Position numbers and translations under genes: made by a program. Below, piece after piece: positions 1 to 6,724 of a DNA stretch of 9,698 nucleotides. The notes under the pieces are model-generated. The model did no database searches and had not been told where the DNA came from. It saw only the letters and a list, made by a program, of their open reading frames with translations. This stretch comes from Ferroplasmaceae archaeon UBA567 (GTDB lineage: Archaea; Thermoplasmatota; Thermoplasmata; Thermoplasmatales; Thermoplasmataceae): contig DAUP01000068.1 of NCBI GenBank assembly GCA_002505185.1, positions 1 through 9,698 of the forward strand, written 5' to 3'. Position 1 is the first letter of the stretch. Each line of letters starts with the position of its first letter.

Positions 1-468
1 TACCATAATATAATAATAGGAAGGTCTATGACTAAGGTATTGTCTATTCCGGGACTGCGGCTTGCCTATATAGTGTCTAATCCTGATAGAATATCAATTA
101 TTGAAAATAACCTTGAACCGTGGAGGATAAATGAAGCGGCACTTTTATATATTTCCAGCCACGTGGAAGATCTAAGCCATATTGCAAAAAAAACTGAAGT
201 GGAGAGAAAGTATCTTATAAAATCGCTTGCAAATAAAGGCTTTAATATTATAGGCAATCCACAGGCAAATTATATAACATTTAAACTGCCAAAAAATATT
301 GACGGATACAAACTTAAGGCATATCTGGCTGGCAGAAATATAATGGTGAGAATTTTGGATGATTATAGTGAATTTGGCAGCAATTATATAAGAGTTAATG
401 TGAAAAGAAGAATAAAAAACAGAATTTTGATTAATGCCTTATACTATTATGGTGATACACATGATTAG
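1..468 (+). CDS. CobD/HisC-type PLP aminotransferase, 3' part only
   Basis: This is the C-terminal 155 residues of a fold-type I PLP enzyme of the HisC/CobD group; the reading frame is open back to base 1, so the ATG at 28 is internal and not the start. The visible fragment holds the cofactor-lysine motif S-M-T-K followed by P-G-L-R-L-A-Y; the lysine that would form the Schiff base is fragment residue 12 (codon 34-36). Near the end, Y-I-R-V-N-V carries the arginine that in this family binds the substrate carboxylate. HisC makes histidinol phosphate; CobD decarboxylates threonine phosphate to the aminopropanol phosphate arm of cobalamin. Because it overlaps cobQ by eight bases and lies in a cob cluster, the CobD role is the likelier one (inference); sequence alone does not separate the two. 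The N-terminal half is outside the window. Confidence 0.85.
   Translation, partial: YHNIIIGRSMTKVLSIPGLRLAYIVSNPDRISIIENNLEPWRINEAALLYISSHVEDLSHIAKKTEVERKYLIKSLANKGFNIIGNPQANYITFKLPKNIDGYKLKAYLAGRNIMVRILDDYSEFGSNYIRVNVKRRIKNRILINALYYYGDTHD
451..456 (+). promoter_or_regulatory. Shine-Dalgarno site deciding the cobQ start
   Basis: GGTGAT, complementary to the archaeal 16S rRNA 3' end, sits four bases before the ATG at 461. The in-frame ATGs at 434 and 470 have no such motif, so 461 is preferred. The site lies inside the end of the upstream aminotransferase gene. Confidence 0.6.
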
Positions 469-1882
469 AATGATTCAGGTTCTTGGAACTGCATCAGATT
501 CTGGAAAAAGCACACTGGCCATGTCTTTATGCTATTATTTTGCTGAAAAGGGATACAAAGTTGCACCGTTCAAGGCAGTAAATATGTCTTTAAATTCCAT
601 ATCATTAAAGGACTCTTCTGAAATCTCAAGAGCCCAATGGCTCCAGGCCATGGCAGCGGGCACAGAGCCATCAAAATTCATGAATCCGTTCCTGATAAAA
701 CCTGAGGGGATGGGGAAATCCCAAATTATAGTCAAGGGAAAATCCATAGGTTCCATGAAGGTAGAGGAATATTACGAATATCTTAAAAATAATGCTGAGG
801 TTATAATAAAGGAGGCCCTTGAGAAACTTTCAACCGAATATGAAATTATAATAGCTGAGGGTGCTGGTTCTGCTGCAGAAATCAATATGGAAGGCAGGGA
901 TTTTGCAAATTCATATGTTTCAAGTATATACAGAACTCCTGCAATTTTAATTTCGGATATTGATAAGGGTGGAGTTTTTGCCTCACTTTACGGTACGGTA
1001 AAATTGATGACCAACAGTGACCTGGTAAAATATATGGTGATAAACAGAATGAGGGGCAATTGGGAAATGCTGTCCAGTGGCATATCAAAACTGGAAGAAT
1101 TAACGGGCAAAAAAGTAATAGGTATAATACCATATTCAGAGATTTCCCTTCCTGGAGAAGATTCATTGAACTATAATATCTCATCCATACAGAATGATAG
1201 AATCTGCATAATAAAATACCCACATATGGAAAATTACAGTGATTTTGACCCCTTCTACCTGCTAAATATCGGGTTTACATTTGTGGACAAAGACAATGTT
1301 GATGCACTTGACCGATGTGATATTATAATAATGCCTGGATCGAAACTTGTTGCAGAAGACCTGCATTATATGGAGAAATATGGAATCGCAAGTAAATTGA
1401 TAGCACTTCAGGAAAGCAAAACTATAGTAGGCATCTGTGGGGGATATCAAATGCTTGGCAGGAGGATAGTGGACAGAAACAATGTAGAATCCGGGGAAGG
1501 AGAAACAAGATGCCTGGGGATGCTGGATATGGAAACTGAATTTTTGGATAAAAAAATTACAGGAAGTGTAAATTATGTATTAAATGAAAAGATTTTTTCA
1601 GGGGAAATTTCCGGGGAAGGATACGAGATACATTATGGAAAAACAGTAAAAAATATGGAACTACCATTTGCCTATATTGATGGGAAACCGGAAGGGTCGG
1701 CACGGGGAAATATATTTGGTACAAATATACATGGAATATTCGAGAACAGAGAATTTTTAGGTAATTTGCTCCACAGGGAACTGAGTGATTACAGACAGGA
1801 ACTGATCAAAAATGTAGGTATAACTTCAAAACTGTTCACAGACAATATTGACATGAAACTTATAGAAAGCCTGATAACATGA
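461..1882 (+). CDS. cobQ: Cobyric acid synthase CobQ (adenosylcobyrate synthase)
   Basis: CobQ amidates side chains b, d, e and g of adenosylcobyrinate a,c-diamide using glutamine and ATP, in the cytoplasm. The 473-residue protein has the two expected domains. The N-terminal dethiobiotin-synthetase-like ATPase shows a P-loop G-T-A-S-D-S-G-K-S-T at 9-18, the A-E-G-A-G motif at 132-136, and S-D-I-D-K-G-G at 165-171. The C-terminal class I glutamine amidotransferase-like domain has the nucleophile region G-I-C-G-G-Y-Q-M-L with Cys326, and a histidine in T-N-I-H-G at 421-425. Length is normal for the family. The start at 461 is chosen from the GGTGAT site; it overlaps the upstream gene by 8 bases, and the stop overlaps the cbiB start (ATGA), indicating one polycistronic, translationally coupled unit. 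Confidence in function is high. Confidence 0.96.
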   Translation: MIRMIQVLGTASDSGKSTLAMSLCYYFAEKGYKVAPFKAVNMSLNSISLKDSSEISRAQWLQAMAAGTEPSKFMNPFLIKPEGMGKSQIIVKGKSIGSMKVEEYYEYLKNNAEVIIKEALEKLSTEYEIIIAEGAGSAAEINMEGRDFANSYVSSIYRTPAILISDIDKGGVFASLYGTVKLMTNSDLVKYMVINRMRGNWEMLSSGISKLEELTGKKVIGIIPYSEISLPGEDSLNYNISSIQNDRICIIKYPHMENYSDFDPFYLLNIGFTFVDKDNVDALDRCDIIIMPGSKLVAEDLHYMEKYGIASKLIALQESKTIVGICGGYQMLGRRIVDRNNVESGEGETRCLGMLDMETEFLDKKITGSVNYVLNEKIFSGEISGEGYEIHYGKTVKNMELPFAYIDGKPEGSARGNIFGTNIHGIFENREFLGNLLHRELSDYRQELIKNVGITSKLFTDNIDMKLIESLIT

Positions 1883-2835
1883 TTAGCCTGCTTGCATTGG
1901 CCATAATTATTTTATTATTGGCTATTGTTTTTGACGTTCTCATGGGAGAGCCCCCTGATATTATCCATCCTGTAGTTTTCATGGGAATTACCATATCAAA
2001 ACTTAAACCGCGGTTTATGGGAAAAGAAAATAAAATAGCAAGGGGATGCCTGCTCCTTATTTCAATCTTAATTATAAATACCGTTCCAGTGCTTGCTGTG
2101 CTTTACATATTATATATATCAGGAAGCACAATACTACTCATACTTTTCATATTAATCTATGCCTATTTCCTGAAAAGTACTTTCTCCATCAGGGGAATGG
2201 GCACGCATATAAATAGAATTATAGGTGCCATGGAAAATAATGACATGGATTCAGCTAAAAAGTATACATCAATGGTTGTTCGTAGAAGTACGGATAAAAT
2301 GGATTCACACCATATAGCCTCTGCGGCCATAGAAACAATAGCAGAGGGATTCGTGGACGGATACCTTACTCCCCTATTTTTTTATGCGTTTTTTGGCCTG
2401 GCTGGTGCAATGGTAGCAAAGGTGGTTAATACCATGGATTCCAATGTGGCATATAGAGATAATACACACTATGAATTCGGAAGATGTACTGCAATAGGGG
2501 ATTCGATTACAAACTTTGTGAGTTCCAGGATGGCCCCGGTAATTTTCAGGATTAGCGCGTTCATTCTTGGGATTAGATATATAAAAACAAGAATAGCCAA
2601 TACTACTGATAGCTTAAATGCTGGCTATAGTATGGGTGCCATGGCAGAAATACTGGGAATTAAACTTGAGAAATCCGGGGAATACATAATTAATTCTGAA
2701 GCAAATTATCCCGATGTTAGAAATATAAAGGATGCACTGAAAATATACTATGCCTCTTCCCTTTTATCTATTTTTATTTTTGTTATTCCAGTTATGGTGG
2801 TTTTATTTGTCCTTCATTTATTTATTGTACTATAA
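1879..2835 (+). CDS. cbiB: Adenosylcobinamide-phosphate synthase CbiB
   Basis: CbiB, an integral membrane protein, joins adenosylcobyric acid to aminopropanol (or its phosphate) to give adenosylcobinamide (phosphate). The 318-residue product begins with a membrane helix (about 3-21) followed by the family signature D-V-L-M-G-E-P-P and H-P-V-V-F-M-G (19-36). The conserved core R-R-S-T-D, then H-H-I-A-S-A-A-I-E-T-I-A-E-G (144-157), and V-N-T-M-D-S-N-V-A-Y-R (183-193) are all present. Further hydrophobic segments lie near 55-79, 82-99, 163-184 and 291-316. It starts with the ATG of an ATGA overlap with the cobQ stop and has no clear Shine-Dalgarno, so translation is probably coupled. It uses the products of the genes immediately before it, CobQ and probably the CobD-like enzyme. 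Confidence 0.95.
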   Translation: MISLLALAIIILLLAIVFDVLMGEPPDIIHPVVFMGITISKLKPRFMGKENKIARGCLLLISILIINTVPVLAVLYILYISGSTILLILFILIYAYFLKSTFSIRGMGTHINRIIGAMENNDMDSAKKYTSMVVRRSTDKMDSHHIASAAIETIAEGFVDGYLTPLFFYAFFGLAGAMVAKVVNTMDSNVAYRDNTHYEFGRCTAIGDSITNFVSSRMAPVIFRISAFILGIRYIKTRIANTTDSLNAGYSMGAMAEILGIKLEKSGEYIINSEANYPDVRNIKDALKIYYASSLLSIFIFVIPVMVVLFVLHLFIVL

Positions 2836-2861
2836 AATCCAGTGAAATATGTTTTTGTAAA

Positions 2862-2869
2862 TTTAAAAA
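2862..2869 (+). promoter_or_regulatory. Probable TATA box (box A) for cobT
   Basis: TTTAAAAA is centred about 26 bases before the cobT ATG, in the 56-base gap after cbiB. That spacing would place the transcription start at or very near the ATG, giving a leaderless mRNA. No Shine-Dalgarno motif precedes cobT, which agrees. Confidence 0.5.
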
Positions 2870-2891
2870 TGATTTCAGCACAAGTATTATA

Positions 2892-3923
2892 ATGTCACGG
2901 CAATCATATTTCATGGAAATAGTAGAGGGAAATAGTATTTATAATAAAATTAGAGACAGGAATGACATCCTTTATATTTTACTTGGAGGAACCACAAATG
3001 TTTCAACTATTCCGGGAATATCTGCGGCCGGGGCATCGCCTGAGCTTACTAAATTAACACCTGTGCTGGATTCTGAAATAATTTTGGCTGGGAAGTGCAT
3101 GAGCTATGATGTTGTTCCAATGACAGAGGAAGGTATTCCTACACCGTCAATAATAACCAGAGGTGCGAATGAAATCTCAGGTATAGATACCATGATTATT
3201 GATTCGGGATTTGTACAGGATCCTGCAATTCCATTTATAAAAACTGGACTGGGGGCTGCCCGTGATGGATCAAAAGAAAAGGCACTGCCAGGTTATGAAA
3301 GCGCACTGGCATACGGTAGTTATCTAGGAGCTCTCATAGACAATAAATATAAGTTTATCTTTATAGGAGAGAGTGTCCCTGGAGGTACCACAACAGCCTA
3401 TACAGTTCTTTCTTCAATTGGAATAAAGGAAATGACCAGCAGTTCCATGAAAACCTCGCCAGACGGCTTAAAAGAGGCTTATGCTAACAAAGCGTTCCTC
3501 AGAAAAGCAAGATCAGAGAATTACAGTGAAAATATATCAGAATTCGGAGATTACATGATGGCTATGGCACTGGGAATAAGCAAATCTGTGAAGAAATCCA
3601 CTCTATTTTATGCCGGTGGAACCCAGATGGCAACGGTTTTCTATCTGGATAGCGTAATAAATAATCCTGTTAACAGATATGTGTTTACAACAGGTTATAT
3701 AATGAAGGATAAGGAAAAACTAATGAAAACACTAGTTAAATCGAAAATAGTATATGCAAATATGAATTTTTCTGGAATTGATGGATTAAAATATTATGAT
3801 GATGGTTACGTGAAAGAGGGAACAGGATTCGGTGCCGCTTTCGGAATTTCATACCTCCTTGATAACAATACAGAAAAAATATACAGCAATATCAAAAGGG
3901 TATACAGATCATTCCTGAAATGA
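2892..3923 (+). CDS. cobT: CobT-like nicotinate-nucleotide:dimethylbenzimidazole phosphoribosyltransferase (archaeal/cyanobacterial type)
   Basis: CobT transfers phosphoribose from nicotinate mononucleotide to a lower-ligand base, giving the alpha-ribazole phosphate joined to the corrin at the end of B12 synthesis. The 343-residue protein matches the archaeal/cyanobacterial branch (TIGR00303 type). Visible motifs are L-G-G-T-T-N-V-S-T-I-P-G-I-S-A-A-G (31-47), G-E-S-V-P-G-G-T-T-T-A (159-169), Y-A-G-G-T-Q-M-A-T-V (240-249), and K-E-G-T-G-F-G-A-A (308-316). Glu309 occupies the place of the catalytic glutamate known from the bacterial enzyme (Glu317 in Salmonella). It follows cbiB in the same direction but has its own TATA box and lacks a Shine-Dalgarno. 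Which base it activates in this organism cannot be told from the sequence. Confidence 0.92.
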   Translation: MSRQSYFMEIVEGNSIYNKIRDRNDILYILLGGTTNVSTIPGISAAGASPELTKLTPVLDSEIILAGKCMSYDVVPMTEEGIPTPSIITRGANEISGIDTMIIDSGFVQDPAIPFIKTGLGAARDGSKEKALPGYESALAYGSYLGALIDNKYKFIFIGESVPGGTTTAYTVLSSIGIKEMTSSSMKTSPDGLKEAYANKAFLRKARSENYSENISEFGDYMMAMALGISKSVKKSTLFYAGGTQMATVFYLDSVINNPVNRYVFTTGYIMKDKEKLMKTLVKSKIVYANMNFSGIDGLKYYDDGYVKEGTGFGAAFGISYLLDNNTEKIYSNIKRVYRSFLK

Positions 3924-4006
3924 GTGATTGTAATCTCAGTACAATATATTTTGGCTATTACCAGTTAAAGGAGATATCAGGTTATGGTTTCACTCAACCA
4001 TTTTAA
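3920..4006 (+). CDS. Possible 28-residue ORF coupled to cobT; unknown
   Basis: An ATG overlaps the cobT stop as ATGA, the coupling also used at cobQ/cbiB, and opens a 28-codon frame (beginning M-S-D-C-N-L-S-T-I-Y-F-G) that ends at TAA. I recognise no family. It could be a real small protein, the remnant 5' end of a lost cobalamin gene, or chance; an ATGA at a TGA stop is common by accident. Its last codons overlap a short inverted repeat. Confidence 0.2.
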   Translation: MSDCNLSTIYFGYYQLKEISGYGFTQPF

Positions 4007-4007
4007 T
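3984..4007 (+). terminator. Weak hairpin plus T-tract after cobT
   Basis: ATGGTT (3984-3989) and AACCAT (3996-4001) form a perfect six-base inverted repeat with a six-base loop, followed by TTTTAA. It lies 60 bases past the cobT stop, a plausible 3' end for the cob transcript. Archaeal termination relies mainly on the T-tract, which here is short. Confidence 0.3.
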
Positions 4008-4110
4008 ACCACCAATGAAAGTTATCATCTTCCCCATGCTTGAACTTAGTGGGTGCAATTTTATACCATCTATACAGTTTACAAGGGCTTTGTGGATTGT
4101 TTTTATTGCT

Positions 4111-4842
4111 TCATCGCGAAAAAGATTCTATAAAATTATTCATTGTTTCCAGGGACATTGACATAATTCTTGATATGAAAGGTCTCTTTGGAGTCAAATT
4201 TTTTATGGCTTTGATGCCTATTTTTGATTTAAATAGATCAGATACCGTATCCAGATCCCCTATTCCATCTATCAGCCCTGCTTCCTTTGCCTGTTCAGAG
4301 GAGAATACAAGTCCATTTGCAACGTTTTCCATGGCTTCTTCTGTCAGGTTCCTCCTTTTTTTCACCTCATCCCGAAATGCGGAATAAACATCTTTCATAA
4401 TGCCGGAATATATTTTATTTTCTTCATCTGTCATTGCCCTGAATGGGGAATTAATATCCTTGTATTTCCCCACTTTGTTTATCCTTATTTTTATGCCCAG
4501 TGCATCCAGGAACTCTGAAAAATCTGGTGACATGCTTATAACGCCTATGGACCCAACGATCGATGTGCGCATCGCAAATATTTTTTCTGCCGAGCATGCA
4601 AGCCAGTAGGCACCCGATGCGCCAACACCTTCTATAAGCGCATAAACAGGTTTTTTATCTGATATTTTTATTAACTGGTTATACAGTATCTCCGTTGAAT
4701 TCGCATCCCCTCCGCCAGAATTTATTATAAGAAGCAGTGCTCTGACCTTATTTTTCCGCTCTATATGCCTTAATACGGGCATATATAAGTTTAGCGATCC
4801 CCTGTTTATTGTACCATTAAAATTTAAAACACCAATATACAT
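4111..4842 (-). CDS. sppA: SppA-like Ser/Lys peptidase (S49 family), no membrane anchor
   Basis: SppA-type (S49) peptidases degrade remnant signal peptides and other membrane-associated peptides with a Ser/Lys dyad. In this 243-residue protein the core begins at once with M-Y-I-G-V-L-N-F-N-G-T-I; I-I-N-S-G-G-G-D (39-46) is the oxyanion-side motif; G-V-G-A-S-G-A-Y-W (72-80) gives nucleophile Ser76; and V-G-K-Y-K-D-I-N-S-P-F-R (124-135) gives general base Lys128, 52 residues on, matching the spacing of the Bacillus SppA dyad (Ser147/Lys199). Family members normally carry an N-terminal membrane anchor, but an in-frame stop lies two codons upstream of this ATG, so none is encoded. The C-terminus (about 221-243) may form an amphipathic helix that could touch the membrane (inference). 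It lies 16 bases after pyrF, with a possible TATA box inside the end of pyrF. Confidence 0.9.
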   Translation of the reverse strand: MYIGVLNFNGTINRGSLNLYMPVLRHIERKNKVRALLLIINSGGGDANSTEILYNQLIKISDKKPVYALIEGVGASGAYWLACSAEKIFAMRTSIVGSIGVISMSPDFSEFLDALGIKIRINKVGKYKDINSPFRAMTDEENKIYSGIMKDVYSAFRDEVKKRRNLTEEAMENVANGLVFSSEQAKEAGLIDGIGDLDTVSDLFKSKIGIKAIKNLTPKRPFISRIMSMSLETMNNFIESFSR

Positions 4843-4858
4843 AGCTTAATATGAAATA

Positions 4859-5494
4859 CTATTTATTTAATTTATTGTTAATATCCCGGGCGAAATTGCT
4901 CAGGGCTTCCCCTGGATCGGGAGAATTATATATTGACCTGCCTATAATTACATAGTCAGACCCAAGGATCATCGCATCTACTATATTACCGCCCTGTGCA
5001 CCTACACCGGGAGATATTATCTTCAATCCACCTGCCAGTTCCTTGACCTTTTTAAGATAGTATGGCCTGTTCCCAGGTGCAACAAGGCCGTATACACCGG
5101 CATCCTTTGATATCTGTACCAGTTCCTCTGTAATATTGTCAAGATATGATTCCTGGGACATTGACACTACGGAAAATACCTTCATGTTCCCGGCACTTTT
5201 GACCACAGCCTTCAATGAATTTAGGCCAGTAAAGGAGTGGCTGATAATTCCATATCCCCCGTATTCCCTGACTTTGTCAGTGATCAGGCTTACTGTATTG
5301 TCTATATCTGCAAGTTTGAAATCACATATTATATTGGAATACTTAGATAAATCACGCACTATTTTTATACCGTTTTCCAGAATTGCAGGCCAGTTAACCT
5401 TGATTGCAAAAACCTTATCACCAACCTTTTTGGCAAGTTCCATTGCAATATTGTAATCATAAACATCAAGTGCAAATATAATCTTATTATCCAT
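4859..5494 (-). CDS. pyrF: Orotidine 5'-phosphate decarboxylase PyrF
   Basis: PyrF converts orotidine monophosphate to UMP, the last step of de novo pyrimidine synthesis. The 211-residue protein shows the TIM-barrel residues in order: Asp10 (F-A-L-D-V), Lys32 (A-I-K-V-N), the signature D-F-K-L-A-D-I at 58-64 (Asp58, Lys60, Asp63), the phosphate-binding loop S-P-G-V-G-A-Q-G-G (161-169), and I-G-R-S-I-Y-N-S-P-D-P (184-194) with Arg186. The frame could be extended to 5563, but those 23 codons cover the promoter region shared with pyrE and have no counterpart in the family, so the ATG at 5494 is taken; the protein then begins directly with the first barrel strand. It is divergent from pyrE, the enzyme of the preceding step. 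A minus-strand TATA box sits 24-27 bases upstream, so the message is probably leaderless. Confidence 0.96.
   Translation of the reverse strand: MDNKIIFALDVYDYNIAMELAKKVGDKVFAIKVNWPAILENGIKIVRDLSKYSNIICDFKLADIDNTVSLITDKVREYGGYGIISHSFTGLNSLKAVVKSAGNMKVFSVVSMSQESYLDNITEELVQISKDAGVYGLVAPGNRPYYLKKVKELAGGLKIISPGVGAQGGNIVDAMILGSDYVIIGRSIYNSPDPGEALSNFARDINNKLNK
4864..4870 (-). promoter_or_regulatory. Possible TATA box for sppA
   Basis: TTAAATA on the minus strand is centred 25 bases before the sppA ATG, inside the last codons of pyrF. The spacing fits a leaderless start, and no Shine-Dalgarno precedes sppA. The local sequence is AT-rich, so chance occurrence is quite possible. Confidence 0.35.
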
Positions 5495-5514
5495 TATCAC
5501 ACATATATCAGGGG

Positions 5515-5525
5515 TATATAATAAA
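5515..5525 (-). promoter_or_regulatory. TATA box for pyrF
   Basis: TTTATTATATA on the minus strand spans about 20-31 bases before the pyrF ATG at 5494. Its placement supports a leaderless pyrF transcript and argues against the longer reading frame, whose first codons would contain this box. Confidence 0.6.
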
Positions 5526-5538
5526 TATGCCAGGCATA
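5526..5538. promoter_or_regulatory. Perfect 13-base palindrome between pyrF and pyrE; candidate operator
   Basis: TATGCC-A-GGCATA is a perfect six-base inverted repeat around one central base. Its centre (5532) lies 38 bases from the pyrF start and 37 from the pyrE start. It abuts the pyrF TATA box and ends two bases before the pyrE one, where the two BRE elements would be. A dimeric regulator bound here could control both promoters together. The regulator itself is not in the window; function is inference. Confidence 0.45.
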
Positions 5539-5540
5539 GA

Positions 5541-5548
5541 ATTAAATA
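5541..5548 (+). promoter_or_regulatory. TATA box for pyrE
   Basis: ATTAAATA is centred about 25 bases before the pyrE ATG at 5569, again the leaderless spacing. AT-rich sequence continues to 5559, so the exact box is uncertain by a few bases. Confidence 0.5.
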
Positions 5549-5568
5549 AATACTTTTAATCAAGAGGC

Positions 5569-6069
5569 ATGGATCGTGAAAAATTCATTAAATCCGGTAT
5601 GATAAAATTCGGCGATTTTACTCTGACATCAGGAAAGAAATCAACTTATTATGTGGATATAAAAGAAGCCTGTACTGACCCGGAAATCTTATCCGAAATT
5701 TGCGATGAACTGGTAGATAAAACCAGATATAACTCCATTGCAGGAATGGAACTGGGTGCAGTGCCATTGATAGTGGGTGTTTCATTAAAAACGAATAAAC
5801 CATATATTATAATAAGGAAGAGTGAGAGAGATCATGGAACAAAAAAGCGCATTATTGGAAATGTAACTCCAGGAAGCAAAATAGATCTCATAGAAGATGT
5901 TGTTACAACAGGGAATTCTCTATTAAAAACGGCAGTGGTACTCAGAGAAAATGGTGCGATAGTTGACCATGCTATATGTGTTGTTGACAGAGAATCCGGT
6001 GGATATGAACTTTTGAAGGAGAATGGGATCATGCTGGAATCAGTGGCAAAGATCTCAGAACTGTTATGA
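5569..6069 (+). CDS. pyrE: Orotate phosphoribosyltransferase PyrE
   Basis: PyrE joins orotate to PRPP to make orotidine monophosphate, the substrate of the PyrF encoded divergently next door. The 166-residue protein is a short single-domain type I phosphoribosyltransferase. It has F-T-L-T-S-G-K-K-S-T-Y-Y-V-D (17-30), the orotate-side strand; I-I-R-K-S-E-R-D-H-G-T-K-K (81-93), the catalytic flexible loop; and the PRPP signature I-D-L-I-E-D-V-V-T-T-G-N-S (105-117). Length agrees with archaeal PyrE, which is shorter than the enterobacterial form. The start at 5569 agrees with the TATA spacing. The stop codon overlaps the end of the converging aIF6 gene. Confidence 0.96.
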   Translation: MDREKFIKSGMIKFGDFTLTSGKKSTYYVDIKEACTDPEILSEICDELVDKTRYNSIAGMELGAVPLIVGVSLKTNKPYIIIRKSERDHGTKKRIIGNVTPGSKIDLIEDVVTTGNSLLKTAVVLRENGAIVDHAICVVDRESGGYELLKENGIMLESVAKISELL

Positions 6070-6720
6070 AAATGTATCGTCTATTCTACCAAGTTCAATT
6101 GATGTTGTAGCATTCCCGACCATTATGCCATTGCAGTTTACTAGAATTGATGCTCCTATGTAATAACTTCCATAGTTGGCGGTTCCCGTTTTAACCGGTA
6201 AGTGAAAGATATCGCCCAGGTTTTTTATCTCATCCTCAGTGGCTTCAGGGGAAACAAGCATTCCTTTATTATTAAGTACTGCAACACTTCCAACTGTCTT
6301 AACGCCGGCGATGGTTGATTTTATTACTTCAACGCCCAGGGCATCGGCTATCGCTTTCTCAGATGATTCTGTAAATGAAGGGTGTATTATGGCAGCCCGG
6401 TCACTGGTTATGATATTATTTCCAATGGCATTAAGCCGGTCCTTTAAAAAAACCAGCCTCCTGTCTCCTATATCTACCCCAGAAAAATCATCCTTGCTGG
6501 AAAGCCCAGATACAACTATTCCATTGGAATTGAAGACAAGCATAGTTCCAACGAGGCTGAAATTATCCACTATTATGCCGGCTGTTTTTACCTTTAAGGT
6601 TTCCTCTATGGATAACCTGGTTTCATCTGGTATATTTCTTGGTACAAATGCAAAATCATTGAATACCTTTGCAAATACTCCTATAAAATCACTGTCAAAA
6701 ATAGATAATTTTCTAATCAT
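6064..6720 (-). CDS. eif6: Translation initiation factor aIF6
   Basis: aIF6 binds the large ribosomal subunit and prevents joining to the small subunit until it is released. The 218-residue protein has the normal family length and the repeated beta-strand pattern of the five-fold pentein propeller: V-G-T-M-L-V-F-N-S-N-G-I-V-V-S (57-71), V-G-S-V-A-V-L-N-N-K-G-M-L-V-S-P, and I-G-A-S-I-L-V-N-C-N-G-I-M-V-G are three visible copies, each pairing a hydrophobic strand with an N-G or K-G turn. It starts four bases after the eL31 stop without a clear Shine-Dalgarno, so it probably depends on coupling to eL31. It is the last gene of the unit; its stop lies within the pyrE stop region (six-base overlap). 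Confidence 0.96.
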   Translation of the reverse strand: MIRKLSIFDSDFIGVFAKVFNDFAFVPRNIPDETRLSIEETLKVKTAGIIVDNFSLVGTMLVFNSNGIVVSGLSSKDDFSGVDIGDRRLVFLKDRLNAIGNNIITSDRAAIIHPSFTESSEKAIADALGVEVIKSTIAGVKTVGSVAVLNNKGMLVSPEATEDEIKNLGDIFHLPVKTGTANYGSYYIGASILVNCNGIMVGNATTSIELGRIDDTFS

Positions 6721-6724
6721 AATA

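Noticed and set aside
28..30. ATG at 28 as the start of the aminotransferase
   Set aside because: It falls inside the PLP-lysine motif and the frame is open upstream to the window edge, so it is an internal methionine.
434..460. Longer CobQ start at 434
   Set aside because: No ribosome-binding motif precedes it, it would deepen the overlap with the upstream gene, and the GGTGAT site points to the ATG at 461.
1490..1621. Repeated 12-base word TCCGGGGAAGGA in cobQ
   Set aside because: Both copies encode Ser-Gly-Glu-Gly in unrelated parts of the glutaminase-like domain; a coding coincidence, not a repeat element.
4006..4113. Read-through extension of SppA past its TGA stop (about 35 further open codons)
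   Set aside because: No evidence of TGA recoding, the family core is already complete, and the extension has no recognisable sequence; an open run of this length is unremarkable.
5495..5563. N-terminal extension of PyrF that looks like a hydrophobic signal peptide
   Set aside because: These codons coincide with the pyrF/pyrE promoter region, including the pyrF TATA box and the palindrome; PyrF is cytosolic and the family begins at the barrel strand encoded just after 5494.
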